Positions 7,477 through 16,438 of a DNA stretch of 16,438 nucleotides are shown here, one piece after another. The DNA comes from SHZI01 sp032122615. GTDB lineage: Bacteria; Pseudomonadota; Gammaproteobacteria; Steroidobacterales; GCA-2729495. The stretch spans positions 1 through 16,438 of the forward strand of contig JAQBGF010000038.1 in NCBI GenBank assembly GCA_032122615.1, in the 5' to 3' direction. The notes under the pieces were generated by a model. The model saw only the letters and a list, made by a program, of their open reading frames with translations, was not told the origin of the DNA and did no database searches. Position 1 is the stretch's first letter, and the number at the start of each line of letters is the position of its first letter. The position numbers were made by a program, and so were the translations under genes.

Positions 7477-8446
7477 CGGCCTTCGGGACAGCCGCCTCGA
7501 AGCGCTGGTACGCCTCCACAATGCGCTGGACGAGCACGTGGCGAACCACATCTCCCGCCGTGAACCAGGTAAACCTCACGCCCTCTACGCCGGCGAGGAC
7601 CTGCGCGGCATGTGTGAGGCCGGACGTCTGGTGCTTCGGCAGATCGATTTGCGTGACATCACCGGTCACAACGGCCCGGGAGCCGAACCCCAGGCGCGTC
7701 AGGAACATCTTCATCTGTTCGATGGTGGTGTTCTGTGCCTCATCCAGGATCACGAAGCTCTCGTTTAGAGAGCGCCCGCGCATGAAGGCCAATGGGGCCA
7801 CCTCGATGATGTTGCGTTCAATCAGGCGTGCTACCCGGTCGGGCCCCAGCATTTCATAAAGTGCGTCATACATTGGCCGCAGGTACGGGTCGACCTTCTG
7901 GGACAAATCGCCCGGCAAAAAGCCAAGACGCTCACCAGCCTCAACGGCCGGGCGAACCAGCACGATCCGGCGCACCCGTTCCTCCTCGAGGGCCACCACG
8001 GCGCTCGCCACCGCAAGGTAGGTCTTGCCCGTACCCGCCGGCCCGATGCCGAAGCACAGGTCGTTGGAGCGGATGGCTTCCATGTAACCGCGCTGATTGC
8101 TGCCACGCGCCCGGATGTGCAGGCGCCGGGCCTTCACCACTACGCTGCCGTCGTCTGCCGTTTCGCCGCCTGTCGGAGGCTGTTCCATCAGTGCTTCCTG
8201 GAGCGCGATATGCACCCGCTGGACATCGACCGCGTCGCGGCCAGCAATGGCATACAACTCCTGAAGCACCTGGGCGGCGGCGCGGACACCGGCCGTCGGC
8301 CCTGACAGGCGGAAGCGATTGCCCCGGTGATTGATACGAATGCCGAGGCGGCGTTCGATCTGGCGCAGGTTGTCGTCGAACTGACCACCGAGGTTTGCCA
8401 GGCGGCCGTTGTCGCCCGGCTCAAGAATAATCTCGTGTGCATCCAC
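7463..8446 (-). CDS. ybeZ: PhoH-like ATPase YbeZ
   Basis: Cytoplasmic P-loop ATPase of the PhoH family, thought to act with YbeY in RNA or ribosome metabolism; the biochemical role is not firmly known. It has 327 residues. The N-terminal part carries the EPGDNGRLANLGGQFDDN segment typical of YbeZ. The ATPase domain follows: Walker A GPAGTGKT at residues 135-142, LVRPAVEAGERLGFLPGD at about 163-180, Walker B FVILDEAQN at 231-239, and TGDVTQIDLP at 261-270. I chose the GTG at 8446 because GCAGG lies 7 nt upstream and the resulting N-terminus aligns with E. coli YbeZ. A GTG at 8488, 2 nt after the miaB stop, would add 14 residues but lacks a ribosome-binding site. It overlaps ybeY by 14 nt. Confidence 0.95.
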   Translation of the reverse strand: MDAHEIILEPGDNGRLANLGGQFDDNLRQIERRLGIRINHRGNRFRLSGPTAGVRAAAQVLQELYAIAGRDAVDVQRVHIALQEALMEQPPTGGETADDGSVVVKARRLHIRARGSNQRGYMEAIRSNDLCFGIGPAGTGKTYLAVASAVVALEEERVRRIVLVRPAVEAGERLGFLPGDLSQKVDPYLRPMYDALYEMLGPDRVARLIERNIIEVAPLAFMRGRSLNESFVILDEAQNTTIEQMKMFLTRLGFGSRAVVTGDVTQIDLPKHQTSGLTHAAQVLAGVEGVRFTWFTAGDVVRHVLVQRIVEAYQRFEAAVPKADGGQ

Positions 8447-8490
8447 CGCTGGACCTGCCCCTTCGGTGGATTCGCCCGATACGCCCACGC

Positions 8491-9837
8491 TCAGGCGGCC
8501 GCGGCGCAGACGGCGAGGCGGCCGCGCAGGGAGTTGGGGAGCGCCTCGGTGATGGTCAGGTGCACGAACTGACCCACCAGGCGCGGATCGCCGTCAAAAT
8601 TCACCCAGCGATTATTGCTGGTCTTGCCCGCTAGCTGCTGCGGGTCCTTACGAGCCGGTCGTTCCACGAGTACGCATTGCACGGACCCCACCATCTCCCG
8701 ACTTATCTCCTGGGCGTGGGCGGTTATCCGTGCCTGCAGTATCGCAAGGCGCGCAAGTTTCTCCGCTTCGGAGACGGGATCCGGCAGCGTAGCCGCTGGC
8801 GTGCCGGGCCGGGCGCTGTAGACAAAGCTGAAAGACTGGTCGAAACCGATGGCATCGATCAGCTGCATTGTCGCCGCAAAGTCGTCATCAGTCTCGCCCG
8901 GGAAGCCCACGATGAAATCAGTCGACACGCTGATGTCCGGGCGAACCTTCCGCAGGTGTCGGATTTTCTGCTTGAACTCCAGGGTCGTGTACCCGCGCTT
9001 CATCAGGCTGAGAATGCGATCGGAACCACTCTGTACCGGCAGATGCAGGTGGTTGGCCAGTTTCGGCACCGTGGCGTAAGCCTCGATTAAGCGGTCATTG
9101 AACTCCCGCGGATGCGACGTTGTGAAGCGGATACGCTCGATGCCGTCGATCCGGGCAACGTGCTGAATCAAGCCCGCCAGGTCCACGATATCCCCGTTCG
9201 CGTCTGCGTCCGGACATCGATAACCGTTGACGTTCTGACCCAGCAGCGTGACTTCCCGTACACCCTGCGCCGCCAGTTGTCTGACTTCGGCGAGAACCCC
9301 ATCGGCTGGGCGGCTGACTTCCTCCCCCCGGGTAAAGGGCACTACGCAGAAGCTGCAGTACTTGCTGCAGCCTTCCATTACCGAGACAAACGCCGCCGCA
9401 CCGTCCGCACGCGGTTCGGGCAGATTGTCGAACTTCTCGATTTCCGGAAAGCTGACATCCACCACAGGACGGCCATGGGCCCGCACTTCGTCTATGAAGT
9501 CTGGCAGGCGGTGGAGCGTCTGTGGGCCGAACACGAGATCGACGAACGGCGCACGCTTCAGCAACTCTTCACCCTCCTGGCTGGCGACGCAGCCGCCAAC
9601 GCCGATGAGCAGCCCGGGCCGCTGCGCCTTCAGCTCGCGGAAGCGGCCCAGATGTGAAAAAACCTTTTCCTGGGCCTTGTCGCGAACTGAGCAGGTGTTA
9701 AGCAGGAGTACGTCAGCGTCGGCTGGGTTATCGGTGGGCGTGAGCCCGTGCCGGGAACGGAGCACGTCCAGCATGCGGCTGGAGTCGTACTCGTTCATCT
9801 GGCACCCGAAGGTCTTGATGTAAACGCGGCCTGGCAT
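8491..9837 (-). CDS. miaB: tRNA-2-methylthio-N6-dimethylallyladenosine synthase
   Basis: Radical SAM methylthiotransferase that adds a methylthio group to i6A37 of tRNAs reading UNN codons. The 448-residue protein has all three expected domains. The N-terminal UPF0004 domain holds C12 (KTFGCQMNEYDS), C49 (LLNTCSVRDKA) and C83 (GVGGCVA), which bind one Fe-S cluster. The radical SAM domain has C157, C161 and C164 in CSKYCSFC, matching E. coli numbering as I recall it. A TRAM RNA-binding domain covers about 383-443. The ATG at 9837 is preferred over a GTG at 9843 because it reproduces the E. coli N-terminus length; neither has a clear ribosome-binding site. It begins 12 nt after the sat-cysC stop and is followed closely by ybeZ. 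The alanine-rich end (CAAAA) is unremarkable. Confidence 0.97.
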   Translation of the reverse strand: MPGRVYIKTFGCQMNEYDSSRMLDVLRSRHGLTPTDNPADADVLLLNTCSVRDKAQEKVFSHLGRFRELKAQRPGLLIGVGGCVASQEGEELLKRAPFVDLVFGPQTLHRLPDFIDEVRAHGRPVVDVSFPEIEKFDNLPEPRADGAAAFVSVMEGCSKYCSFCVVPFTRGEEVSRPADGVLAEVRQLAAQGVREVTLLGQNVNGYRCPDADANGDIVDLAGLIQHVARIDGIERIRFTTSHPREFNDRLIEAYATVPKLANHLHLPVQSGSDRILSLMKRGYTTLEFKQKIRHLRKVRPDISVSTDFIVGFPGETDDDFAATMQLIDAIGFDQSFSFVYSARPGTPAATLPDPVSEAEKLARLAILQARITAHAQEISREMVGSVQCVLVERPARKDPQQLAGKTSNNRWVNFDGDPRLVGQFVHLTITEALPNSLRGRLAVCAAAA

Positions 9838-9849
9838 AGACACAAAAGA

Positions 9850-11562
9850 CTACTTGATGAAGCCCATGCTTTCGAGCTTTACGAGGATCCGGTGGGCCAC
9901 CATGTCCGGGGTGACCCCTTGGGTATCGATACGCAACTCAGGATTCTCCGGCACTTCATAAGGGTCTGAGATACCAGTGAATTCCTTGAGAATACCGGCC
10001 CGGGCCTTGGCGTACAGGCCCTTGCGGTCGCGCTGCTCGCAGACCTCAATGGAGGTCGACAGATGCACCTCAAGGAAGCCGCCGACCGGCTCGATCGTCT
10101 GCCGGACCTTGCGTCGGGTGGCGGCATAAGGCGCGATCGGGGCGCAAATCGCTACGCCACCATTTTTCGTTATTTCGGAGGCCACATAGCCGATGCGGAG
10201 GATGTTGAGGTCGCGGTGCTCGCGCGAGAAGCCGAGTTCACTGGACAGGTTCTTGCGAACGAGGTCGCCATCCAGCAGGGTCACCCGACGGCCGCCGTTC
10301 TCCAGCAGCTTGGCCACCAGCGCCCTCGCAACCGCGGACTTGCCGGAACCGGACAACCCCGTGAAAAACACGGTAATGCCCTGCTTGTGTCGGGGCGGGT
10401 GCGTCCGTCGCAGCTCTTCGACGACCTTGGGGAAGGAGAACCACTCGGGAATCTCCAGGCCCTCGTTCAGACGACGGCGGAATTCGGTGCCGGAGATGTT
10501 GAGGACCTTCTCGCCTTCCTTTGTCTCATCGATCGCGACGTACTGGGCCCGGTCTTCGACGTAGACCATTTCCTGGAACGGCACCATCGAGATGTCCAGT
10601 TCCTTCTCGTACTTGCGCATCAGTTCCTGCGCGTCGTACGGGCCGTAGAACGGCTTGCCCGTTGAATCGTTGCCGGGGCCCGCGTGATCCCGACCGACAA
10701 TGAAGTGGGTGCAGCCGTAGTTCTTGCGAATGATCGCGTGCCAGACGGCTTCGCGCGGGCCCGCCATGCGCATCGCGAGATTGAGCAGGGAAAGGGACGT
10801 CGTCTGCTCCGGATATTGCTTCAGCACATGCTCGTAGCAGCGGACACGGGTGTAGTGATCGACATCACCTGGCTTGGTCAGGCCCACGACCGGATGAATC
10901 AGCAGGTTCGCCTCCGCTTCCCGGGCGGCACGGAAGGTGAGCTCCTGGTGGGCACGATGCAGCGGATTTCGCGTCTGGAAGGCCACCACCTTGCGCCAGC
11001 CCAGTTTGCGGAACTGCGCCCGCATTTCGCCGGGCGAATTCCGCAAGGCCTTGAAATCGTACTGGGTTGGCGCCTCGACACCCCGCACCGTGCCACCGAT
11101 GTAAACCGGTCCTGCCGTGTTGTGCAGATAGTCCACCCCGGGGTGCTTGCAGTCATCCGCCCCGAACACCGCCTTGGCTTCGCGGGCCTTGTCGGGAGTC
11201 CAGATGTCGGCAACCTCCAGCGTGGCGATCAGCACGCCTTCCTGGTCGCGCAATGCGATGTGCTCTCCCGACTTCAGCGAATCAGCGAAGGCCTGAGTCA
11301 CGTCCAGTGTGATCGGCATCGGCCAGATCACCCCGGACTTCAGGCGAAAATCGCTTAATACGCTGTCGTAGTCAGCCTTGCCCAGAAAGCCGTCAAGCGG
11401 CGAGAAAGCGCCGTTCAGTATCAGATCGAGGTCACAAAGCTGGCGGTCCGTGAGGTCCCAGGACTTGTAGTCCTTCGCCTTCTGCTTCTCCGCGATGGCG
11501 GTAGCGTCGTCGAGATACAGTACCTTCAGCTCTCCGCCGTGTGGTTCCTTGAACGCACCCAT
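9850..11562 (-). CDS. bifunctional sulfate adenylyltransferase / adenylylsulfate kinase
   Basis: A 570-residue fusion that would make APS from sulfate and ATP and then phosphorylate it to PAPS. The N-terminal part (about 1-385) is a homomeric Sat-type ATP sulfurylase, not the CysDN type: LNGAFSPLDGFL, QTRNPLHRAH at 196-205 with the HxxH-type nucleotide motif, and GRDHAGPGND at 290-299. The C-terminal part (about 390-570) is an APS kinase: P-loop GLSGSGKS at 402-409, DGD at 431-433, GFSREHRDLNILRIGYVA, and KGLYAKARAG. Both halves keep their motifs, so both are probably active; this contrasts with fungal fusions, whose kinase domain is regulatory. The ATG at 11562 has AGAGGA 10 nt upstream. It is the first gene after the ssb terminator and lies 12 nt before miaB, so it likely heads the long operon. 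PAPS could feed cysteine synthesis or sulfation. Confidence 0.95.
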   Translation of the reverse strand: MGAFKEPHGGELKVLYLDDATAIAEKQKAKDYKSWDLTDRQLCDLDLILNGAFSPLDGFLGKADYDSVLSDFRLKSGVIWPMPITLDVTQAFADSLKSGEHIALRDQEGVLIATLEVADIWTPDKAREAKAVFGADDCKHPGVDYLHNTAGPVYIGGTVRGVEAPTQYDFKALRNSPGEMRAQFRKLGWRKVVAFQTRNPLHRAHQELTFRAAREAEANLLIHPVVGLTKPGDVDHYTRVRCYEHVLKQYPEQTTSLSLLNLAMRMAGPREAVWHAIIRKNYGCTHFIVGRDHAGPGNDSTGKPFYGPYDAQELMRKYEKELDISMVPFQEMVYVEDRAQYVAIDETKEGEKVLNISGTEFRRRLNEGLEIPEWFSFPKVVEELRRTHPPRHKQGITVFFTGLSGSGKSAVARALVAKLLENGGRRVTLLDGDLVRKNLSSELGFSREHRDLNILRIGYVASEITKNGGVAICAPIAPYAATRRKVRQTIEPVGGFLEVHLSTSIEVCEQRDRKGLYAKARAGILKEFTGISDPYEVPENPELRIDTQGVTPDMVAHRILVKLESMGFIK

Positions 11563-11588
11563 GCTCAGTTATTCCTCTTGGTCAGGTC

Positions 11589-11617
11589 GTTATATTGCAA
11601 ATCCGGTTCTGAAAAAA
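11589..11617 (-). promoter_or_regulatory. possible promoter of the sat-cysC operon
   Basis: On the minus strand TATAAC (11594-11589) is a fair -10 element. At 17-nt spacing the -35 position (11617-11612) is only TTTTTT, which belongs to the ssb terminator tract. A promoter is expected here because the terminator isolates the operon from ssb, but the match is weak. Confidence 0.3.
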
Positions 11618-11646
11618 AATCGGCGCACTCATTAAGGTGCGCCGAT
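11612..11646 (-). terminator. intrinsic terminator of ssb
   Basis: A perfect 10-bp stem (arms 11637-11646 and 11619-11628), an 8-nt loop and, on the minus strand, a run of eight T (11619-11612). This is a textbook rho-independent terminator for ssb transcription, placed 57 nt after the ssb stop. A second, weaker hairpin (7-bp stem, arms 11651-11657 and 11668-11674) sits between the stop codon and the terminator. Confidence 0.9.
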
Positions 11647-11703
11647 CAGGGAGCTGGTGGATGCTTGCCAGCTCTCTATAGTCAAAGATTTCGGGTCACG
11701 TAA

Positions 11704-12225
11704 TCAGAAGGGAATGTCGTCGTCGAACTCGCCTGCATCGGCTGTGGCGCCGGCAGTCGCGCTAGCGGCACTGGCCGGATTGCTGGCCGGATTGCGGGCC
11801 GGTTTGCTGCCTCTCGCGGAACTGGCTGCAGAATTCGAGTCACCGAAACCGGCATCGTCACCACGCGAACCGGCGGCTGCTCCGCCCGCGCCACGCGAAT
11901 CCAGCATCTGCATCTGATCGGCGATGATCTCGGTGCTGTAGCGATCCTTGCCTTCCTTGTCTTGCCACTTGCGGGTACGCAAGCGGCCTTCGATATAAAC
12001 CTTCGAGCCCTTCTTCAGGTACTCGGCGGAGATCTCAGCCAGGCGATCAAAGGTGGCGATGCGATGCCACTCGGTACGCTCCTGCGGTTCGCCGGTCTCC
12101 CGGTCCTTGAACCGTTCGCTCGTGGCGATGGAGAAGTTGGTTGCTGCCTTGCCGCTGGGCATGTACCGGGTTTCCGGATCCTTGCCCAGGTTGCCAATCA
12201 GGATGACTTTATTGATACCGCTCAT
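11704..12225 (-). CDS. ssb: single-stranded DNA-binding protein
   Basis: Cytoplasmic ssDNA-binding protein of replication, recombination and repair. The 173-residue protein has an N-terminal OB fold (about 1-110) beginning MSGINKVILIGNLGKDPETRY, with SGKAATNFSIATSE, TEWHRIATFDRLAE and KGSKVYIEGRLRTRKW, all typical of bacterial SSB. A Gly/Ala/Ser-rich disordered linker (about 112-165) leads to the acidic tip DDDIPF, the docking site for partner proteins. The linker contains tandem KPAR-NPAS-NPAS units from a 12-bp DNA repeat. Start ATG at 12225 is supported by the fold, but the bases just before it are CCCCCCT, so there is no Shine-Dalgarno match. It is divergent from uvrA, as in E. coli, and ends in its own terminator. 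Confidence 0.98.
   Translation of the reverse strand: MSGINKVILIGNLGKDPETRYMPSGKAATNFSIATSERFKDRETGEPQERTEWHRIATFDRLAEISAEYLKKGSKVYIEGRLRTRKWQDKEGKDRYSTEIIADQMQMLDSRGAGGAAAGSRGDDAGFGDSNSAASSARGSKPARNPASNPASAASATAGATADAGEFDDDIPF
11771..11806. repeat. 12-bp tandem repeat inside ssb
   Basis: Three head-to-tail 12-bp units: CTGGCCGGATTG at 11771-11782, an identical copy at 11783-11794, and a diverged copy CGGGCCGGTTTG at 11795-11806. Being a multiple of three, it lengthens the SSB linker in frame by Asn/Lys-Pro-Ala-Ser/Arg units. Confidence 0.85.
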
Positions 12226-12275
12226 AGGGGGGCCATTTTAAGGTACCGCGGCCCAAAAGCTACTCGGATTTCCCG

Positions 12276-12304
12276 ACATATCGTTATGCAATGCAGGGCG
12301 GCAA
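12276..12304 (-). promoter_or_regulatory. possible ssb promoter
   Basis: On the minus strand TTGCCG (12304-12299), a 17-nt spacer and ATATGT (12281-12276). The -10 match is poor; the position, about 50 nt before the ssb start, is reasonable. This is the best candidate I see in the spacer, but it is weak. Confidence 0.25.
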
Positions 12305-12336
12305 AAAGACCCGGTAGTGCCCGGGGCGACGGCCCG

Positions 12337-12373
12337 CGGCGGCGCCGGTGCTGGACGACCCGGTCCGCCGCCG
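12337..12373. repeat. GC-rich inverted repeat in the uvrA promoter
   Basis: The arms CGGCGGCG (12337-12344) and CGCCGCCG (12366-12373) are perfect complements. Inner arms CCGG (12345-12348) and CCGG (12360-12363) extend the stem to 12 pairs with a 2-nt bulge. The right arm ends directly at the predicted uvrA -10 element and the loop covers the -35. It could be an operator or a secondary structure; chance in GC-rich DNA is possible. Confidence 0.55.
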
Positions 12374-12379
12374 TATAGT
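12352..12379 (+). promoter_or_regulatory. predicted uvrA promoter
   Basis: TGGACG (12352-12357), a 16-nt spacer, and TATAGT (12374-12379), about 30 nt before the uvrA ATG. The -10 is good and the -35 partial. AAGG (12403-12406) serves as a short-spaced ribosome-binding site. No CTG-N10-CAG LexA-type site was found anywhere in the spacer. Confidence 0.5.
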
Positions 12380-12409
12380 TGGGTGTTCGATTCTCGATTC
12401 TGAAGGCCC

Positions 12410-15274
<2,865 letters not shown>

Positions 15275-15310
15275 TTAGACAGCGAGCCCGCTGATAACAC
15301 CTGGTTCGGC

Positions 15311-15316
15311 TACACT
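15311..15316 (+). promoter_or_regulatory. possible -10 element of the cysteine synthase-like gene
   Basis: TACACT lies only 8 nt before the ATG at 15325. If used, transcription would begin at or next to the start codon, giving a leaderless message; no ribosome-binding site is visible. The -35 at 17-nt spacing (CCGCTG) is poor, so read-through from uvrA is equally possible. Confidence 0.25.
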
Positions 15317-15324
15317 CCAGCTCG

Positions 15325-16350
15325 ATGGAAATCGCCTCAAAAACCGACCTTTGCCGTGCAGTGGACGACCTGACCGCACTCGTCGGCCGCACGCCACTGA
15401 TCGAGATCCGCTACCGCTTCAATGGGCACCCACGCCGGCTCTACGCCAAGTACGAATCGATGAACATGACCGGCAGCGTCAAGGACCGGATGGCGCTGCA
15501 TATTCTCCGGCGGGCCGTCGAGCGCAATGAGCTCCGGCCGGGTGCTGTCGTCGTCGAAGCCTCCAGCGGCAATACGGGCATTTCCTTCGCTGCGATCGGT
15601 CGCGCACTTGGCCTTCGGGTGCGCATCTACATGCCGGACTGGATGAGTCTGGAGCGAACCCAACTGATGCACGGACTTGGCGCTGATGTCATTCCGGTAT
15701 CCATGTCCCAGGGTGGTTTCGTCGGCTCGATCCGGTTGGCCGAGGAATATGCTGCCGAAACGCCAAATTCGTATCTCCCGCGCCAGTTCGCCAATACGGA
15801 CAACATCGAGGCGCACGAGCTGACCACCGGACCCGAGATTCAGGCCGAGCTGAAACAACTGGGCCGGGAAGCCGACGCCTTCGTGGCCGGGGTCGGCACC
15901 GGGGGAACGGTGATGGGCGTGGGCCGGGCCCTCCGGAGTTCGGGTCGCAACGTGCGGGTTCACCCCCTGGAACCGGCGAACTCGCCGACGCTGCGGACGG
16001 GAAAAAAAGTTGGCAATCATCGTATCCAGGGCATCAGCGACGAGTTCATCCCGGCCATCGTGCAACTCGATCAGCTTGACCACGTCATTGACGTTTGGGA
16101 CGGGGACTCGATCCTGATGGCGCAATCGCTTGGACACCGTCTGGGGCTGGCTGTCGGCATCTCATCGGGTGCAAACGTAGTGGGTGCGATGAAGCTGGTC
16201 GAAGAACTCGGCCCGCAGGCCACGGTGGTGACGGTACTGCCGGATTCAAACAAGAAGTACCTGTCGACTGCCCTGCCGCAAGCTGAAGCTCCGCAGGACG
16301 ACTACCTTACGCCGTTGGTTCAGTTCCTGTCTTTTGCCAGCGTCCGTTAG
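15325..16350 (+). CDS. PLP-dependent cysteine synthase family protein
   Basis: A 341-residue fold-type II PLP enzyme of the CysK/CysM/cystathionine beta-synthase family, cytosolic. Visible motifs: GRTPLIEI at 21-28; MTGSVKDRMA with the Schiff-base lysine K53; the substrate loop SSGNTG at 80-85; the phosphate-binding loop GTGGT at 191-195; GISSGAN at 278-284; and PDSNKKYLST near the end. The family forms cysteine from O-acetylserine (or another activated serine) and sulfide or thiosulfate. Compared with CysK/CysM as I recall them, the lysine loop reads NMTG where NPxxS or NPAG is usual, and the 236-240 segment is GISDE rather than GIGAG, so the donor substrate may differ. I therefore give no gene symbol. 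No ribosome-binding site precedes the ATG; a GTG at 15361 is an alternative. The next gene follows after 11 nt. Confidence 0.9.
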   Translation: MEIASKTDLCRAVDDLTALVGRTPLIEIRYRFNGHPRRLYAKYESMNMTGSVKDRMALHILRRAVERNELRPGAVVVEASSGNTGISFAAIGRALGLRVRIYMPDWMSLERTQLMHGLGADVIPVSMSQGGFVGSIRLAEEYAAETPNSYLPRQFANTDNIEAHELTTGPEIQAELKQLGREADAFVAGVGTGGTVMGVGRALRSSGRNVRVHPLEPANSPTLRTGKKVGNHRIQGISDEFIPAIVQLDQLDHVIDVWDGDSILMAQSLGHRLGLAVGISSGANVVGAMKLVEELGPQATVVTVLPDSNKKYLSTALPQAEAPQDDYLTPLVQFLSFASVR

Positions 16351-16361
16351 GGGGAAAGCGC

Positions 16362-16438
16362 GTGGGCCCGATTCGTTACATCTTCCCTGCCTTCGTAGTA
16401 GCCATGTGGGTGGTGTGCGGGCTGGGGCTGGCCAGCGG
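16362..16438 (+). CDS. N-terminus of an unidentified membrane or exported protein (partial)
   Basis: Starts at GTG 16362, with a strong ribosome-binding site (GGGGA at 16351-16355, 6 nt spacing), and runs off the window after 25 codons. The visible peptide begins MGPIRYIFPAFVVAMW and stays hydrophobic, with one early arginine and a glycine/alanine-rich end, so it is either a signal peptide or the first membrane helix. It lies 11 nt after the cysteine synthase-like gene and is probably co-transcribed with it. The family cannot be identified from this much sequence. Confidence 0.6.
   Translation, partial: MGPIRYIFPAFVVAMWVVCGLGLAS

Noticed and set aside
12226..12409. LexA/SOS box shared by ssb and uvrA
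   Set aside because: Neither CTG in the spacer is followed by CAG at the right distance, so no canonical box could be supported.

Overview
The window is an ordinary stretch of gammaproteobacterial core genome, GC-rich and almost fully coding. The strongest taxonomic clue is the minus-strand order miaB-ybeZ-ybeY-ybeX-lnt-leuS-lptE, the synteny known from E. coli and relatives. GC content, GTG/TTG starts and a REP-like repeat of the type seen in Pseudomonas and xanthomonads suggest a high-GC gammaproteobacterium; genus cannot be read from the sequence. No phage, transposase, CRISPR, tRNA or rRNA is visible, and no stretch longer than about 185 bases lacks a gene.

Reading from right to left on the minus strand, 12225-126 holds ssb (single-strand DNA-binding protein), closed by a good intrinsic terminator. 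A tightly packed run of ten genes follows: a fused ATP sulfurylase/APS kinase (sat-cysC), miaB (tRNA methylthiotransferase), ybeZ (PhoH-like ATPase), ybeY (rRNA endoribonuclease), ybeX/corC (CBS-domain protein), lnt (apolipoprotein N-acyltransferase), leuS, lptE (LPS assembly lipoprotein), mtgA (peptidoglycan glycosyltransferase) and a small MAPEG-family membrane protein. Gaps are 0-81 nt, with two 14-nt overlaps, so most of it is probably one transcription unit or a few overlapping ones. Its theme is sulfur activation, tRNA/rRNA maturation and envelope biogenesis. The run ends at the left edge in a REP doublet whose outer edge contains the stop codon of the last gene.

On the plus strand, uvrA (12410-15274) diverges from ssb, as in E. 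coli. It is followed by a cysteine synthase-family gene (15325-16350) and the first 25 codons of a membrane or exported protein that runs off the window. The ssb-uvrA spacer contains no recognisable LexA box but has a GC-rich inverted repeat directly abutting the predicted uvrA -10 element.

I see no clear novel multi-gene system. The points most worth a second look are the REP doublet at the end of the long operon, sat-cysC at its head, the unusual ssb-uvrA spacer, and the atypical active-site segments of the cysteine synthase-like enzyme.
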